From the NCBI GenBank assembly GCA_963750715.1, contig CAVVRP010000008.1, forward strand, positions 310,001 through 374,000: DNA of 64,000 nucleotides, in the 5' to 3' direction. A program made the translations under genes and the position numbers. Of the stretch, positions 30,878 to 39,795 are shown piece after piece. The DNA comes from JAGVSR01 sp963750715. Its GTDB lineage: Bacteria > Pseudomonadota > Alphaproteobacteria > Rhizobiales > Hyphomicrobiaceae. Below the pieces are notes generated by a model, which was given only the letters and a program-made list of their open reading frames with translations, was not told the DNA's origin and did not search any database. The stretch's first letter is position 1. Each line of letters begins with the position of its first letter.

Positions 30878-31360
30878 ATGGCAAAAGAAACGTCTCGCGA
30901 CGCGCCGCAGAGCCGACTTGACCGTTCGCCCATTCACCAGCTCCACCGAGCGGGCCAATGTGCTGCGGATATCTTCCAGCTCGAGATGGGTGGAGGGGAT
31001 TTGACCCCGCGCCAGTATGCTGTTCTGGCGACCGTGGCACAGCAGGAGGGTCTCAGCCAGACGCAACTCGTCGACAAGACCGGGATCGACCGGTCGACCC
31101 TCGCCGACATCGTCCGGCGCATGCTGAAAAAGGGCATCCTGAGCCGCCGTCGCACCAAGGAAGACGCACGCGCCTATGCTGTCAAGCTGACCGAGGAGGG
31201 CTGGCGCACGCTCAAATCGGCAGATCCGGTCGCCAAGCGGGTCGATGAACGCATCCTGAGTGCCCTGCCGGCCAGCCAGCGCGACCGCTTCATGCAGGAC
31301 CTAGGAACGATCGTGCAGGCGCTCGGAAGAATGCAGACCACCGAACGCACGCACAAGTGA
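30878..31360 (+). CDS. MarR-family transcriptional regulator
   Basis: The 160-residue winged-helix dimeric repressor shows LHRAGQCAADIFQLEMGGGD, then LTPRQYAVLATVAQQEGLSQ and TQLVDKTGIDRSTLADIVRR (recognition helix), and the wing SRRRTKEDARAYAVKLTEEG. ATG 30878 follows an A-rich stretch; the frame is open 44 codons upstream, but that part does not look coding. The ligand and targets are unknown. It is convergent with asd. Confidence 0.92.
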   Translation: MAKETSRDAPQSRLDRSPIHQLHRAGQCAADIFQLEMGGGDLTPRQYAVLATVAQQEGLSQTQLVDKTGIDRSTLADIVRRMLKKGILSRRRTKEDARAYAVKLTEEGWRTLKSADPVAKRVDERILSALPASQRDRFMQDLGTIVQALGRMQTTERTHK

Positions 31361-31369
31361 CGGCTGCAG

Positions 31370-32396
31370 TTACGCAGCCGCCAGCAGCTTGCGTTCGATC
31401 AGTTCCTCGGCGATCTGGACCGCATTGAGCGCTGCGCCCTTCAGCAGGTTGTCCGACACGATCCACAGCGCAAGGCCATTTTCGACCGTGTTGTCCTCGC
31501 GGATCCGAGACACGAACGTCGCGTATTCGCCCGCGGCTTCGATCGGCGTCGCGTAGCCGCCCGGCTCACGCTTGTCGACGACCAGAATTCCCGGCGCCGA
31601 CCGCAGAATCTCGCGGGCATCGTCCGCCGAGATCGACCGCTCGAACTCGATATTGACCGAACTCGGAATGACCGACGAACACCGGCACGCGGACGCAGGT
31701 GGCGACCAGCTTGATCCTGGGATCCAGGATCTTCTTGGTTTCCGCCATTATCTTCCACTCTTCCTTTGTGAAGCCGTCTTCCATGAAGACGTCGATGTGG
31801 GGAATGCAGTTGAATGCGATTTCCTTGGTGAACTTCTTTGGTTCGATCTCGGTGCCGGGCACGTACTTCGATTTCGTCTGCTGCCACAGCTCGTCCATCG
31901 CATCCTTGCCGGCGCCGGAAACCGACTGATAGGTCGACACAACGACGCGCATGATGACGGCGGCGTCGTGTAATGGCTTCAGAGCGACCACCATCTGCGC
32001 GGTCGAGCAGTTCGGATTGGCTATGATGTTCTTCTTCGTATAGCCCGCGATCGCGTCCGCGTTCACTTCCGGCACGATCAGCGGAACGTCCTGGTCGTAG
32101 CGCCAGCACGACGAGTTATCGATCACGACGCAGCCCTTAGCGCCGATCCGCGGGGCCCACTCCTTCGCCACGGCCGAGCCGGCCGACATCAGGCAGATAT
32201 CGGCCTTTGAGAAATCGAACTGTTCCAGATCCTGGCAACGCAGGACTTTCTCCCCGAAAGACACTTCCGTGCCGACCGAGCGCCGCGATGCGATGGCGAA
32301 CACTTCGCTCGCCGGGAACTTGCGGTCTGCGAGGACATTGAGAATTTCGCGGCCCACGTTGCCCGTAGCGCCGACGACTGCGACTTTGAAACCCAT
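31370..32396 (-). CDS. asd: Aspartate-semialdehyde dehydrogenase (one frame break)
   Basis: The enzyme reduces aspartyl phosphate for the lysine, DAP, threonine and methionine pathways. It starts MGFKVAVVGATGNVGREILN and has the catalytic-cysteine segment NPNCSTAQMVVALKPLH. The frame runs to VRVPVFVGHSE, then changes at about 31,661: the correct tail continues in the next frame as SVNIEFERSISADDAREIL and ends NAVQIAEELIERKLLAAA at 31370. The total length, 1027 bases, is a multiple of three plus one, so one base is extra. As the gene is essential in most bacteria, an error in the sequence is likelier than a mutation. Confidence 0.93.
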
Positions 32397-32484
32397 GGGT
32401 AGCCTTCCCTGGCGATCGGACCCGGCGGGTCCAAGCGTGCCGGAGCACATTCAAGCGCGATCAATTACGCGGGGCAGGGCGGCC

Positions 32485-32786
32485 TTACAAGGGGCCGCCC
32501 TCACCCGATAGGCGGGTCACGACCGGTCGCGCATCTCTTTCCGGCGCCGTCAAGGGTCGAAAGCAGCCGGTGAACGGTAATTGGCGAGCCGGACGAGAGC
32601 TTCGCGCCCCCGTCCGTGCCGACGAGACCCGCGCGGGAGGCCCCGCGGCCGCAGATCACGACGATATCGCGCGCTACCAGCCCCGGGGCGGGGAGGCGCG
32701 ACCAAGAGCGTCTGGCGGTCCAGAGACCTGTTTTGGTCGTCCGGCGCAGAAACGATCAACACCGCCTCCACCAGGCGTAAGTCCAT
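32485..32786 (-). pseudogene. DUF4174-like small protein broken by two frame shifts
   Basis: The start MDLRLVEAVLIVSAPDDQNR shifts frame in a C4G4 run near 32,685 to LVARDIVVICGRG and LVGTDGGAKLSSGSPI, then RLLSTLD. It shifts again near 32,530 to APERDARPVVTRLSGEGGPL with TAA at 32485. Both steps equal one extra base. The plan (VxVSAPxxxN, ERD-like xVVI, VGxDGGxKL, LLxxID) resembles DUF4174 proteins, of unknown function. Sequencing error or decay cannot be told apart here. Confidence 0.5.
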
Positions 32787-32826
32787 GCCGGTCACCTCAA
32801 AACAGCAGGGAAGCTAGAGATATTTC

Positions 32827-33104
32827 ATGTCCTGGACGTCTAAGTACGGTCGCAACGCTTTTGCCGTCCGATTGGATCCTCTGCACGAAGCCGTCACATT
32901 TGCGTGCAGTTTCTCATTCGTTTCAACGACGACCCAAGCGGCGGATGCAACCGCGTGCGTAAGGACAGCGCCATCTGCTTCGAGTTCTACTTCATTGCCC
33001 GCACGGAGGACCAAGCGCTGAAGTCGCCGGGCGAACCCGACTGGACCGCCCGGGCTTGGATTAGCGACCAGCCGTTGACCTGCCGCGAGGGCGCAGCTGT
33101 GTAA
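32827..33104 (+). CDS. Hypothetical small protein (possible frame break near 32,900)
   Basis: From about 32,904 the frame QFLIRFNDDPSGGCNRVRK continuing to FEFYFIARTEDQALKSPGEP has the strong third-position G/C of a true gene and ends at TAA near 33,104. An ATG at 32,827 (MSWTSKYGRNAFAVRLDPLH) lies in another frame just upstream and would join if one base were missing or two extra near 32,900. No family is recognised; a GTG at 32,904 is the alternative start. Confidence 0.35.
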
Positions 33105-33330
33105 TCGTAGTGCGCCGGGCGGTACCGGGTAATTCCGGAAGCGCGGCAATGCTCGCGGCCGTATCGAAAATCGACTGCTGATTGACGAAGATGCCGGAGC
33201 TGCCCGACAAGTCAGCAGTGTATCCGCTGAACGCGATACCGACAAACGCCACCCCGTAGTGCGCGATGCGCAGGCAAGTTTTTCCACCCATGCCTTTGAT
33301 CCGTTCATTTGCAGATCTGACCAAACGCAT
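33061..33330 (-). CDS. Doubtful hypothetical ORF
   Basis: This minus-strand frame encodes RIAHYGVAFVGIAFSGYTAD followed by low-complexity Ser/Gly and a basic tail. The first half has plausible codon use, the second half does not, and it overlaps the preceding plus-strand gene. No family is recognised. It may be the head of a broken gene or chance; the rest of the 33,105-33,521 gap shows nothing else. Confidence 0.2.
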   Translation of the reverse strand: MRLVRSANERIKGMGGKTCLRIAHYGVAFVGIAFSGYTADLSGSSGIFVNQQSIFDTAASIAALPELPGTARRTTITQLRPRGRSTAGR

Positions 33331-33521
33331 TGAACTGTGGAGGCTGCCCGAACAGATCCTGATTGATGGACCGGCGCGGCATCAGGTGCCGGCAAAGTTC
33401 TGACCTAAAGTGTTGCTCAAAAGCGACTTCGACGAGCCAACATGCCAATGGCCAGCTTGGCGAATTACTTCCGGACGCAGGCTCCTGTAGGTCTCTTGTG
33501 ATTGATTTGGGAGAGTTTTTC

Positions 33522-34667
33522 TTGACGCGCGCCATTTATTTTTGCGCCGCTACCATTTTTGCCGTCTTGCTTGCGGCGTGCTCGCCGCGGCCGGGCAGCG
33601 AGGTGCTGGAGCCTGTCGAGCGCGCGCCCTCGTATACAAGCAAGGTGCATCTGCTCGTCGCCACGACACGGGAGCGGGGCAGCGCCACCGACCCCAACGC
33701 CTTCACGGCGGCAAGATCCAAACAATTGAACTTTGCCGATCTCACTGTCTCGATCCCGACGCACCACACTGTCGGTGAGATCGAGTGGCCGGACACGACA
33801 CCCCCGGACCCGTCTCGGCATTTCATCACAACCGAACGGCAGTTTCTCGACAACAGCCAATTCCTGAACGAGATCCGGCAGCACGCCCGAAACGGGGGCC
33901 CGGAGGCCGGCAGCGTTCTGGTATTCGTTCACGGCTATAACACGCTGTACGAGGAGGCTGTCTACTGGCTCGCCCAGATCGTGCACGACTCCGGGTTCAA
34001 GGGGACGGCTGTGCTGTTCGCTTGGCCGTCGCTCGGCAAGGCGCCTCTATATCTCGCCGACCGCGAGGCGAGCACCTATTCGCGAGACTACTTCGAACAA
34101 GCACTACTGGAGATTTCAGCCGTTCGCGAAGTTCGTGAAGTTAACATTCTCGCACACAGCATGGGCAACTGGCTGGCGGTGGAAACACTGCGGCAAGCCA
34201 AAATGAACGGGCATCTCGACTTCAACGGCAAGCTGGGTGACGTCATTCTGGCCTCCCCCGATCTCGACATCAACGTCTTCCGCACTCAGCTCGACGTGAT
34301 CGGCAAAACGCCGAGACCGATGACCGTTCTGGTTTCGGGAGACGACAAGGCCCTAGCTTTGTCGACGGCTCTCGCTGGCGGCGTCGACCGCGTCGGCCTC
34401 GTAACCGCAGCCGACGCTCGTGCCGTCGAAGGGGCTACGAAGTATGATTTGAACGTGATCGATCTCACTAACGTCGACGATGGCGGCGGCAACCATCACA
34501 GCAAGTATTCGAAATCTAGCGCCGTGATCTCCGCGATCGGCAGCGGTCTGCAGACCAAGGACGCCAAGGCGAAATCCCAGTCGGGCGTTGTGACGGCGGT
34601 TACAAACGTCGGAGAAAGCCTGCTGAAAGTTCCGACCGCAATTCTCGGCGCTGCGGGCGGACAATAA
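33522..34667 (+). CDS. Alpha/beta hydrolase lipoprotein (DUF900 type)
   Basis: The protein has about 381 residues. A lipoprotein signal (CAATIFAVLLAACSP, lipidated Cys) anchors it to a membrane. The core has the oxyanion segment VLVFVHGYNTLYEEAVYWLA, the nucleophile elbow ILAHSMGNWLAVE and AVLFAWPSLGKAPLYLADRE, which together mark the DUF900 esterase-like family. The substrate is unknown. I preferred TTG 33522 because it has a GGAG site and gives a clean signal; GTG 33498 is possible. It is convergent with leuB. Confidence 0.82.
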   Translation: MTRAIYFCAATIFAVLLAACSPRPGSEVLEPVERAPSYTSKVHLLVATTRERGSATDPNAFTAARSKQLNFADLTVSIPTHHTVGEIEWPDTTPPDPSRHFITTERQFLDNSQFLNEIRQHARNGGPEAGSVLVFVHGYNTLYEEAVYWLAQIVHDSGFKGTAVLFAWPSLGKAPLYLADREASTYSRDYFEQALLEISAVREVREVNILAHSMGNWLAVETLRQAKMNGHLDFNGKLGDVILASPDLDINVFRTQLDVIGKTPRPMTVLVSGDDKALALSTALAGGVDRVGLVTAADARAVEGATKYDLNVIDLTNVDDGGGNHHSKYSKSSAVISAIGSGLQTKDAKAKSQSGVVTAVTNVGESLLKVPTAILGAAGGQ

Positions 34668-34699
34668 CTGCGACGCTTAATTCGCCTCGCTGGTGAAGC

Positions 34700-35815
34700 T
34701 CAAGCTGTCAGGGCGCGAAGTTCCGTCTCGATGGCCTTGCCCATCTCGGACGTTCCGACCTTCGTCATTCCCGGCTGCATGATGTCGCCGGTGCGCAGGC
34801 CGTTATCGAGCACGGCCGCGATGGCGCGATCGACCAAATCGGCTTCCTTGCCCATGTTGCAGGAGTAGCGCAGCGTCATGCCGAATGAGGCGATGGTGGC
34901 GATGGGGTTGGCCAATCCCTTGCCGGCGATGTCGGGAGCCGAGCCGTGCACCGGCTCGTACAGAGCCATGCGCTTGCCCGTCTCTCCATCCGGCTCGCCG
35001 AGCGACGCCGACGGCAACATGCCGAGCGAACCGGTGCACATCGCGGCCTCATCAGACAGCACGTCGCCGAAAAGATTGTCGGTGACGATGACGTCGAACT
35101 GCTTGGGGTTGCGTACGAGCTGCATCGCGCAGTTGTCCGCCAGTATGTGCTCGAGCGTCACGTCGGGCGCATAAGACTTGTGCGTCGCGGTCACGACTTC
35201 ATTCCAGAGCACGCCGGTTTTCATGACGTTGCGCTTTTCGGCGGAATGGACCTTGTTCCCCCGCTTGCGGGCAAGATCGAAAGCAACCTTGGCGATGCGC
35301 TCGATCTCGTGCGTCGTATAGAGTTGAGTGTCGACGGCACGCTTCTCACCGTTCTCGAGTGTCACGATTTCCTTGGGCTCGCCGAAGTAGACGCCGCCCG
35401 TCAGCTCGCGCACAATCATGATGTCGAGTCCCTCAACCAGTTCACGCTTGAGGGAAGATGCATCGGCAAGCGCCGGATAGCAGATGGCGGGACGTAGATT
35501 GGCAAACAGCCCGAGATCCTTGCGCAGGCGCAGAAGCCCGGCCTCGGGACGGACGGCGTAGTGAACCTTGTCCCACTTGGGGCCACCGACTGCGCCAAAG
35601 AGCACCGCATCGGCCTGCTTGGCCTTGGCGACAGCCGCATCGGTGACAGCCACGCCATGCGCGTCATAGGCGGCGCCGCCGACAAGGTCGGTTTCGCAGA
35701 CGAACTTCGCGGCGTTGCTGTGAGTACCCAGGAAGGCGATAATGCGCTCGACCTCGGCCATCGTCTCGACGCCGATGCCATCGCCGGGCAACAGGAGCAG
35801 CTTAAAGGTCACCAT
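34700..35815 (-). CDS. leuB: 3-isopropylmalate dehydrogenase
   Basis: The 371-residue NAD-dependent enzyme catalyses the third leucine-specific step. It has KLLLLPGDGIGVETMAEVER, GAVGGPKWDKVHYAVRPEAG, LRKDLGLFANLRPAICYPAL, DNLFGDVLSDEAAMCTGSLG and YEPVHGSAPDIAGKGLANPI, all intact. It is monocistronic here, about 20 kb from leuC/leuD. Confidence 0.97.
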   Translation of the reverse strand: MVTFKLLLLPGDGIGVETMAEVERIIAFLGTHSNAAKFVCETDLVGGAAYDAHGVAVTDAAVAKAKQADAVLFGAVGGPKWDKVHYAVRPEAGLLRLRKDLGLFANLRPAICYPALADASSLKRELVEGLDIMIVRELTGGVYFGEPKEIVTLENGEKRAVDTQLYTTHEIERIAKVAFDLARKRGNKVHSAEKRNVMKTGVLWNEVVTATHKSYAPDVTLEHILADNCAMQLVRNPKQFDVIVTDNLFGDVLSDEAAMCTGSLGMLPSASLGEPDGETGKRMALYEPVHGSAPDIAGKGLANPIATIASFGMTLRYSCNMGKEADLVDRAIAAVLDNGLRTGDIMQPGMTKVGTSEMGKAIETELRALTA

Positions 35816-36316
35816 GGTTTATCGCGCTTTCCGTGTGATTGGCATTTTTAAGACGCGGGGCCGTACTAACGTGAGCGCCGAGCGGCGGCAAGGGTCAGTG
35901 CGCCAAGTGAGCGGGCAATAATGTCGCCGACGGGAACACCAGGCGATGCCCAAAACAAGGAAAGCCGCAGTGCTGTTGAAGGCCGGCTCTCTGGGCCGCA
36001 GGCGCAGGGCTCGTCGAGGACACGGTGGTGCCCCCGTTTCGCTGTGCCGATCGCGTGCCAACCGGGCAAGACCTGTTTCGTCCAGAACTACGTCGACACA
36101 GACCTAGGTCCGGCGGCTCGTGACTTTTCGTGCGGTGGCGCCACCTATGACGGCCACAAGGGCACCGACATCCGGCCCCTTACAACCGAGGAGAAGGCGA
36201 AATCTATCGCCGTGATGGCCACTGCGGCCGGTACGATCAAGGGCGTACGCGACGGCATGCCCGACGTTCTTGTTCGTGAGCGCGGCGCGACCAGCGTCGC
36301 AAGCCGCGAATGCGGC

Positions 36317-36624
36317 ACTGCCGGAGAATGCCGTTGCGATGATTTCGCCTTTTATTCCGGCTTGTCAGCCGGCATAGCCCATAAGCTGCTGGTGGACGCC
36401 GTGCTTGCGATGCAGGCTGCGTTCTGCTTCGTACCGGTGAACGGATCGATGGGTCGGCCGTCGCGGCGGACTTCGAGTGAAGGTGGGCCATGCCGGAGTA
36501 GCCGACCGAGCCCAGCACGTGACTGGCCGCGACCTGATCACCGGTTTTCACAGCCAGGCTGCCCGCGCGCATGTGGCAATACTGCGTTTCCCAGCCGCCG
36601 CCGTGGTCGATGACAACGCCGTTG
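36317..36624 (-). other. Inverted segment inside the M23 peptidase gene
   Basis: About 308 bases whose coding content is on the strand opposite to its flanks. Flipping it restores the order SRECG-NGVVIDHGGGWETQ on the left and ATAFSGS-AEYGDF on the right. Within it, HLHF appears as HLHS because one T seems missing (CACTCGAA for CACTTCGAA), and a stop appears after DKPE. Confidence 0.7.
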
Positions 36625-36629
36625 CCGGC
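36320..36629. repeat. Imperfect inverted repeats at the inversion ends
   Basis: Left copy 36320-36336 (GCCGGAGAATGCCGTTG) and right copy 36614-36629 read on the minus strand (GCCGGCAACGGCGTTG) share about 13 of 17 positions in inverted orientation. They sit at the two breakpoints of the inverted segment and could be the sites of recombination or of mispriming. Confidence 0.45.
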
Positions 36630-36939
36630 CGAGTACGGCGACTTCGCTACGCCCCCGACGGGCCGGCAGCGCGCAGCTCGTGTTCATCGCCCGTCTCATG
36701 AACCTGCGCCAAGGCGACAGCGTGCGCATCGCCCTATCGGATCCGGCGAAATTCAACGGCGTCAACGACGTCAAGCCGCTCGACCGCAACAAGGCGACAT
36801 TTGTCACTTTTGCCGGCAGAAAGCTGACACAGGGCTCATGGCCAGCCGGCATATACGGCGCAACCGTGCAGATCGTTCGTTATGGTGGTGTGCTGGAGGA
36901 ATAGCGCGCCGTGCTGACCTTGCGGTAGCTCCGATCACT

Positions 36940-37548
36940 TCAGCCAATGCCCGGCATGGCGAAAAGCAGCGTAAAGCCGTTGAGCGTCATGGACGCGCCT
37001 AGCAGACCGAGGCCTACGCTGGCCACCAGCAGCGCCGAGCCGGATGAAATCAGCGCCACGGAGGCGAGGACGATGGAGATCTGGAGAAAAGCCTGGCCAT
37101 AGTCGAAGTAAGGGTCCCGGCGAATGGCGACATCGCGTGCGGCTTCCAGCGCTTTGCCTTTCAAAAAAAGTTGATCGAGCCCTTCACGCTTGTCCGGCTC
37201 GTTATCAGGATCGGACGTCAGGGCCACGTCATGTTTTCGGTACGCAGCGATCTTGTCGGTGATGGCTTTTCGCGCCGCCTCTGGCAGCGCCGGGTCGGAG
37301 ATCACGTGGAGTTCGAGTTCGTCGATGCGCATGCGCAGGACCTGCCGGCGCATATTCTTGGCCTGAAAGAAGGCCCAAGTGTTCGATGCCTCGATGTTCT
37401 TCAGCATCGCGTCTTTGGCGGCATTGCCGCCGCCCATGCTGCAAATGGCAAGTACGACCGCAAGCACGCCGATATAAATTCCGATCATGCGATCGCGGTC
37501 GCGCCGGTTGTCACTCTCGGCGAGCCGCTCCAGCTCATCCCAGGCCAT
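36940..37548 (-). CDS. DUF4337-like membrane protein
   Basis: The 202-residue protein has one membrane segment near the N-terminus (IGIYIGVLAVVLAICSMGGG), the family-like stretch NAAKDAMLKNIEASNTWAFF and QAKNMRRQVLRMR, and two membrane segments at the C-terminus. This is the layout of DUF4337 proteins, whose role is unknown. ATG 37548 overlaps the end of gpmA by 14 bases, so it is probably translationally coupled to gpmA. Confidence 0.75.
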   Translation of the reverse strand: MAWDELERLAESDNRRDRDRMIGIYIGVLAVVLAICSMGGGNAAKDAMLKNIEASNTWAFFQAKNMRRQVLRMRIDELELHVISDPALPEAARKAITDKIAAYRKHDVALTSDPDNEPDKREGLDQLFLKGKALEAARDVAIRRDPYFDYGQAFLQISIVLASVALISSGSALLVASVGLGLLGASMTLNGFTLLFAMPGIG

Positions 37549-38182
37549 TGTCACGACCCTCGGATGCAACGAGTTCCTTTCGGCTCTCGATTTCTCCCGA
37601 CGACGTGATGCGGTAGACGATGGGTGCGCCGGTCGCCAGTTCGCGCTTGAGGATCTCTTCGCCGGTAAGATTTTCCAGGTGCATAATCAGCGCGCGAAGC
37701 GAATTGCCGTGGGCCGCGACGATCACCGCCTTGCCGGCGGCCAGTTGCGGCCAGATCTGCGCCTTGTAGTAAGGCAGCACGCGCGCAGCCGTATCTTTCA
37801 GGCTTTCTCCGCCAGGCGGCGGAATATCGTAGCTGCGCCGCCACAACATCACCTGATCCTCGCCGAAGCGCTGCTTCGCCTCGTCCTTGTTGAGGCCCGA
37901 AAGCTGTCCGTAATCTCGTTCGTTAAGCGCCTTGCTGCGGTGAATCGGAATGTTCTGCTGGTCGACCTCAGCCAAGATAATGTCGAGAGTGCGCTGCGCA
38001 CGTCTCAGGCTGCTGGTGAAGGCGACGTCGACTCGGATCGCCTCGTTACGCAATACGCGACCGGCCCAGCGGGCCTCGATCACGCCTTTCTCGGTGAGAT
38101 CGGGATCACGCCAGCCGGTAAAGAGATTGAGGCGGTTCCATTCGCTCTGGCCGTGTCTGACGAGAACGAGGGTATTCGTCAT
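37535..38182 (-). CDS. gpmA: 2,3-bisphosphoglycerate-dependent phosphoglycerate mutase
   Basis: The 215-residue glycolytic enzyme interconverts 3- and 2-phosphoglycerate. The phosphohistidine motif LVLVRHGQSEWN (His 10), FTGWRDPDLTEKGVIEA, ALNERDYGQLSGLNKDEA, RSYDIPPPGGESLKDTA and the second histidine in VIVAAHGNSLRALIMHL are intact. ATG 38182 was chosen by family match; the frame opens 13 codons earlier. It lies between dapB and the DUF4337-like gene on one strand. Confidence 0.96.
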   Translation of the reverse strand: MTNTLVLVRHGQSEWNRLNLFTGWRDPDLTEKGVIEARWAGRVLRNEAIRVDVAFTSSLRRAQRTLDIILAEVDQQNIPIHRSKALNERDYGQLSGLNKDEAKQRFGEDQVMLWRRSYDIPPPGGESLKDTAARVLPYYKAQIWPQLAAGKAVIVAAHGNSLRALIMHLENLTGEEILKRELATGAPIVYRITSSGEIESRKELVASEGRDNGLG

Positions 38183-38224
38183 TGTTTTTTCTGACCCGGT
38201 TCTCTTTTGCACGGTCGACATCGA

Positions 38225-39031
38225 TCAGAGGCCCAGGACATTAGACATTGCATACAGGCCGGGTCCCTTGCCGCGCGCCCATAGCGCGGCTTTTACCGCG
38301 CCACGGGCGAAGATGGCTCGATCTTCCGCCCTATGCGTCAATTCTATCCGCTCACCCTCTCCTGCAAACATGACAGTGTGATCCCCGACAACGCTTCCCC
38401 CCCTCAGGGTCGCAAAGCCGATGTCGCCGCGCCGTCTGGCGCCCGTATGGCCATCGCGAACACGGATGCTGGCGGTAGACAGTGAAACGCCACGGCCGGC
38501 CGCGGCCGCCTCGCCCAGCATCAGCGCGGTTCCTGACGGGGCGTCGACTTTATGCCGGTGGTGCATCTCGACGATCTCAATATCGAATTCCGCGTCGAGC
38601 GCAGCAGCGACCTTGCGCGTAATGGCCGCCAGGAGGTTGACACCCAGGCTCATGTTGCCGGCCTTGACGATGGTGGCGTGGCGGGCGGCGGCAGCAATGG
38701 CAGCTTCGTCCGCTGCGGTAAACCCCGTCGTGCCGATGATGTGGACGATGCGGGCGTTGGCCGCGAGACCCGCGAACTCAACCGTGGCCTCGGGAACTGT
38801 AAAATCAAGTACCGCGTCGACACGGGTGAACAAGTCGAGCGGATCGCAAGTCAGTTCGACCCCAACCGGGCCGGTGCCGGCGATTTCTCCAAGATCCTTG
38901 CCAACCATCGGGGAACCTTCAGGCTCGATTCCGCCCGCGATCCGGCACCCGGGCTGATCGTGAACCGCGCGCAGGAGTTGACGGCCCATGCGGCCCGCCG
39001 CTCCTATCACTCCGATTCGCAATTCCTCCAC
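38225..39031 (-). CDS. dapB: 4-hydroxy-tetrahydrodipicolinate reductase
   Basis: The 268-residue NAD(P)H-dependent enzyme of lysine/DAP synthesis has the nucleotide-binding start RIGVIGAAGRMGRQLLRAVH, the catalytic segment EIVEMHHRHKVDAPSGTALM, and HTVMFAGEGERIELTHRAED. All expected motifs are intact. The start is GTG at 39031. It is 43 bases upstream of the gpmA start and likely co-transcribed with it. Confidence 0.96.
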   Translation of the reverse strand: MEELRIGVIGAAGRMGRQLLRAVHDQPGCRIAGGIEPEGSPMVGKDLGEIAGTGPVGVELTCDPLDLFTRVDAVLDFTVPEATVEFAGLAANARIVHIIGTTGFTAADEAAIAAAARHATIVKAGNMSLGVNLLAAITRKVAAALDAEFDIEIVEMHHRHKVDAPSGTALMLGEAAAAGRGVSLSTASIRVRDGHTGARRRGDIGFATLRGGSVVGDHTVMFAGEGERIELTHRAEDRAIFARGAVKAALWARGKGPGLYAMSNVLGL

Positions 39032-39105
39032 GAGGCATCCCCCTTCGAACGGATTTGCGCGGGGTATAGCAACACGACAGGGTGACGGGAAGCGTCCCGA
39101 TGGAG

Positions 39106-39663
39106 CTACGACTTTGGCTGTCCCCCAGCTTTCGCAGCTGCGGCAGCGCGATCCATGGCCTCGACGATCAACCGGCGCGCCTCGTCGGCATTACCCCAAT
39201 GGTGAATCTTGACCCACTTGTTGGGTTCCAGGTCCTTGTAGTGGGCGAAGAAGTGCTCGATCTGGCTGGTCGTGATCTGGGGGAGGTCTGAGTAATTCAC
39301 CACTTTTCCGTAGCGCTTGGTGAGTTTCAGCGAAGGCACCGCCAGGATCTTCTCGTCGCCGCCGCCGTCATCCTCCATCACCAGCACACCGATCGGACGG
39401 CAATTGATGACGGCACCCGGGAATATCGCGCGCGTGTTGCAGACGAGAACGTCGATCGGGTCACCGTCCGCCGACAAGGTATGGGGAACGAAGCCATAAT
39501 TTCCCGGATAGCGCATCGGTGTGTATAGGAAGCGATCGACGAACAGGGTGCCGGAGGCCTTGTCCATCTCGTACTTGATCGGCTCGCCGCCGACCGGAAC
39601 TTCGACGATTACGTTGATGTCCTCGGGCGGATTGCCACCCGCCGGAATGGCTTCGATGCGCAT
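39106..39663 (-). CDS. ppa: Inorganic pyrophosphatase
   Basis: The 185-residue family I soluble enzyme hydrolyses pyrophosphate. Seen are INVIVEVPVGGEPIKYEMDK, FLYTPMRYPGNYGFVPHTLS, the metal-binding DGDPIDVLV and MEDDGGGDEKILAV, with the acidic ligands intact. ATG 39663 has a GGGA site and matches the family; 23 extra in-frame codons upstream are not conserved. The start of dapB lies downstream on the same strand. Confidence 0.97.
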   Translation of the reverse strand: MRIEAIPAGGNPPEDINVIVEVPVGGEPIKYEMDKASGTLFVDRFLYTPMRYPGNYGFVPHTLSADGDPIDVLVCNTRAIFPGAVINCRPIGVLVMEDDGGGDEKILAVPSLKLTKRYGKVVNYSDLPQITTSQIEHFFAHYKDLEPNKWVKIHHWGNADEARRLIVEAMDRAAAAAKAGGQPKS

Positions 39664-39795
39664 GGGCTTCCCTGTGTATGCTGACGCTCGCGGACCCAGA
39701 CGGCCGCGGCCTTGGCGCATTCCAAATGCCACAGGGTGGGTAACGATTCATCCCCCCTTTTCGGTCGGGGCGTCGGGAAGGTTACCTGCCGGTCT

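Larger units (their letters stand above)
35921..36904 (+). pseudogene. M23 family metallopeptidase interrupted by an internal inversion
   Basis: The first part reads on the plus strand: FAVPIACQPGKTCFVQNYVD, then the first zinc motif YDGHKGTDIRP and GRECG-like SRECG at about 36,316. The next part of the protein is found on the minus strand between about 36,624 and 36,317: NGVVIDHGGGWETQYCHMRA, GDQVAASHVLGSVGYSGMAH and HLH (second zinc motif), then DPFTGT-like sequence. After that the plus strand resumes with LVFIARLMNLRQGDSVRIAL and ends GGVLEE at 36904. Small indels occur as well. As read, no active LytM-type peptidase can be made. Confidence 0.75.

Noticed and set aside
32814..33395. 193-codon open frame on the minus strand
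   Set aside because: The antisense plus-strand frame has much stronger third-position G/C, and this frame has no family resemblance.
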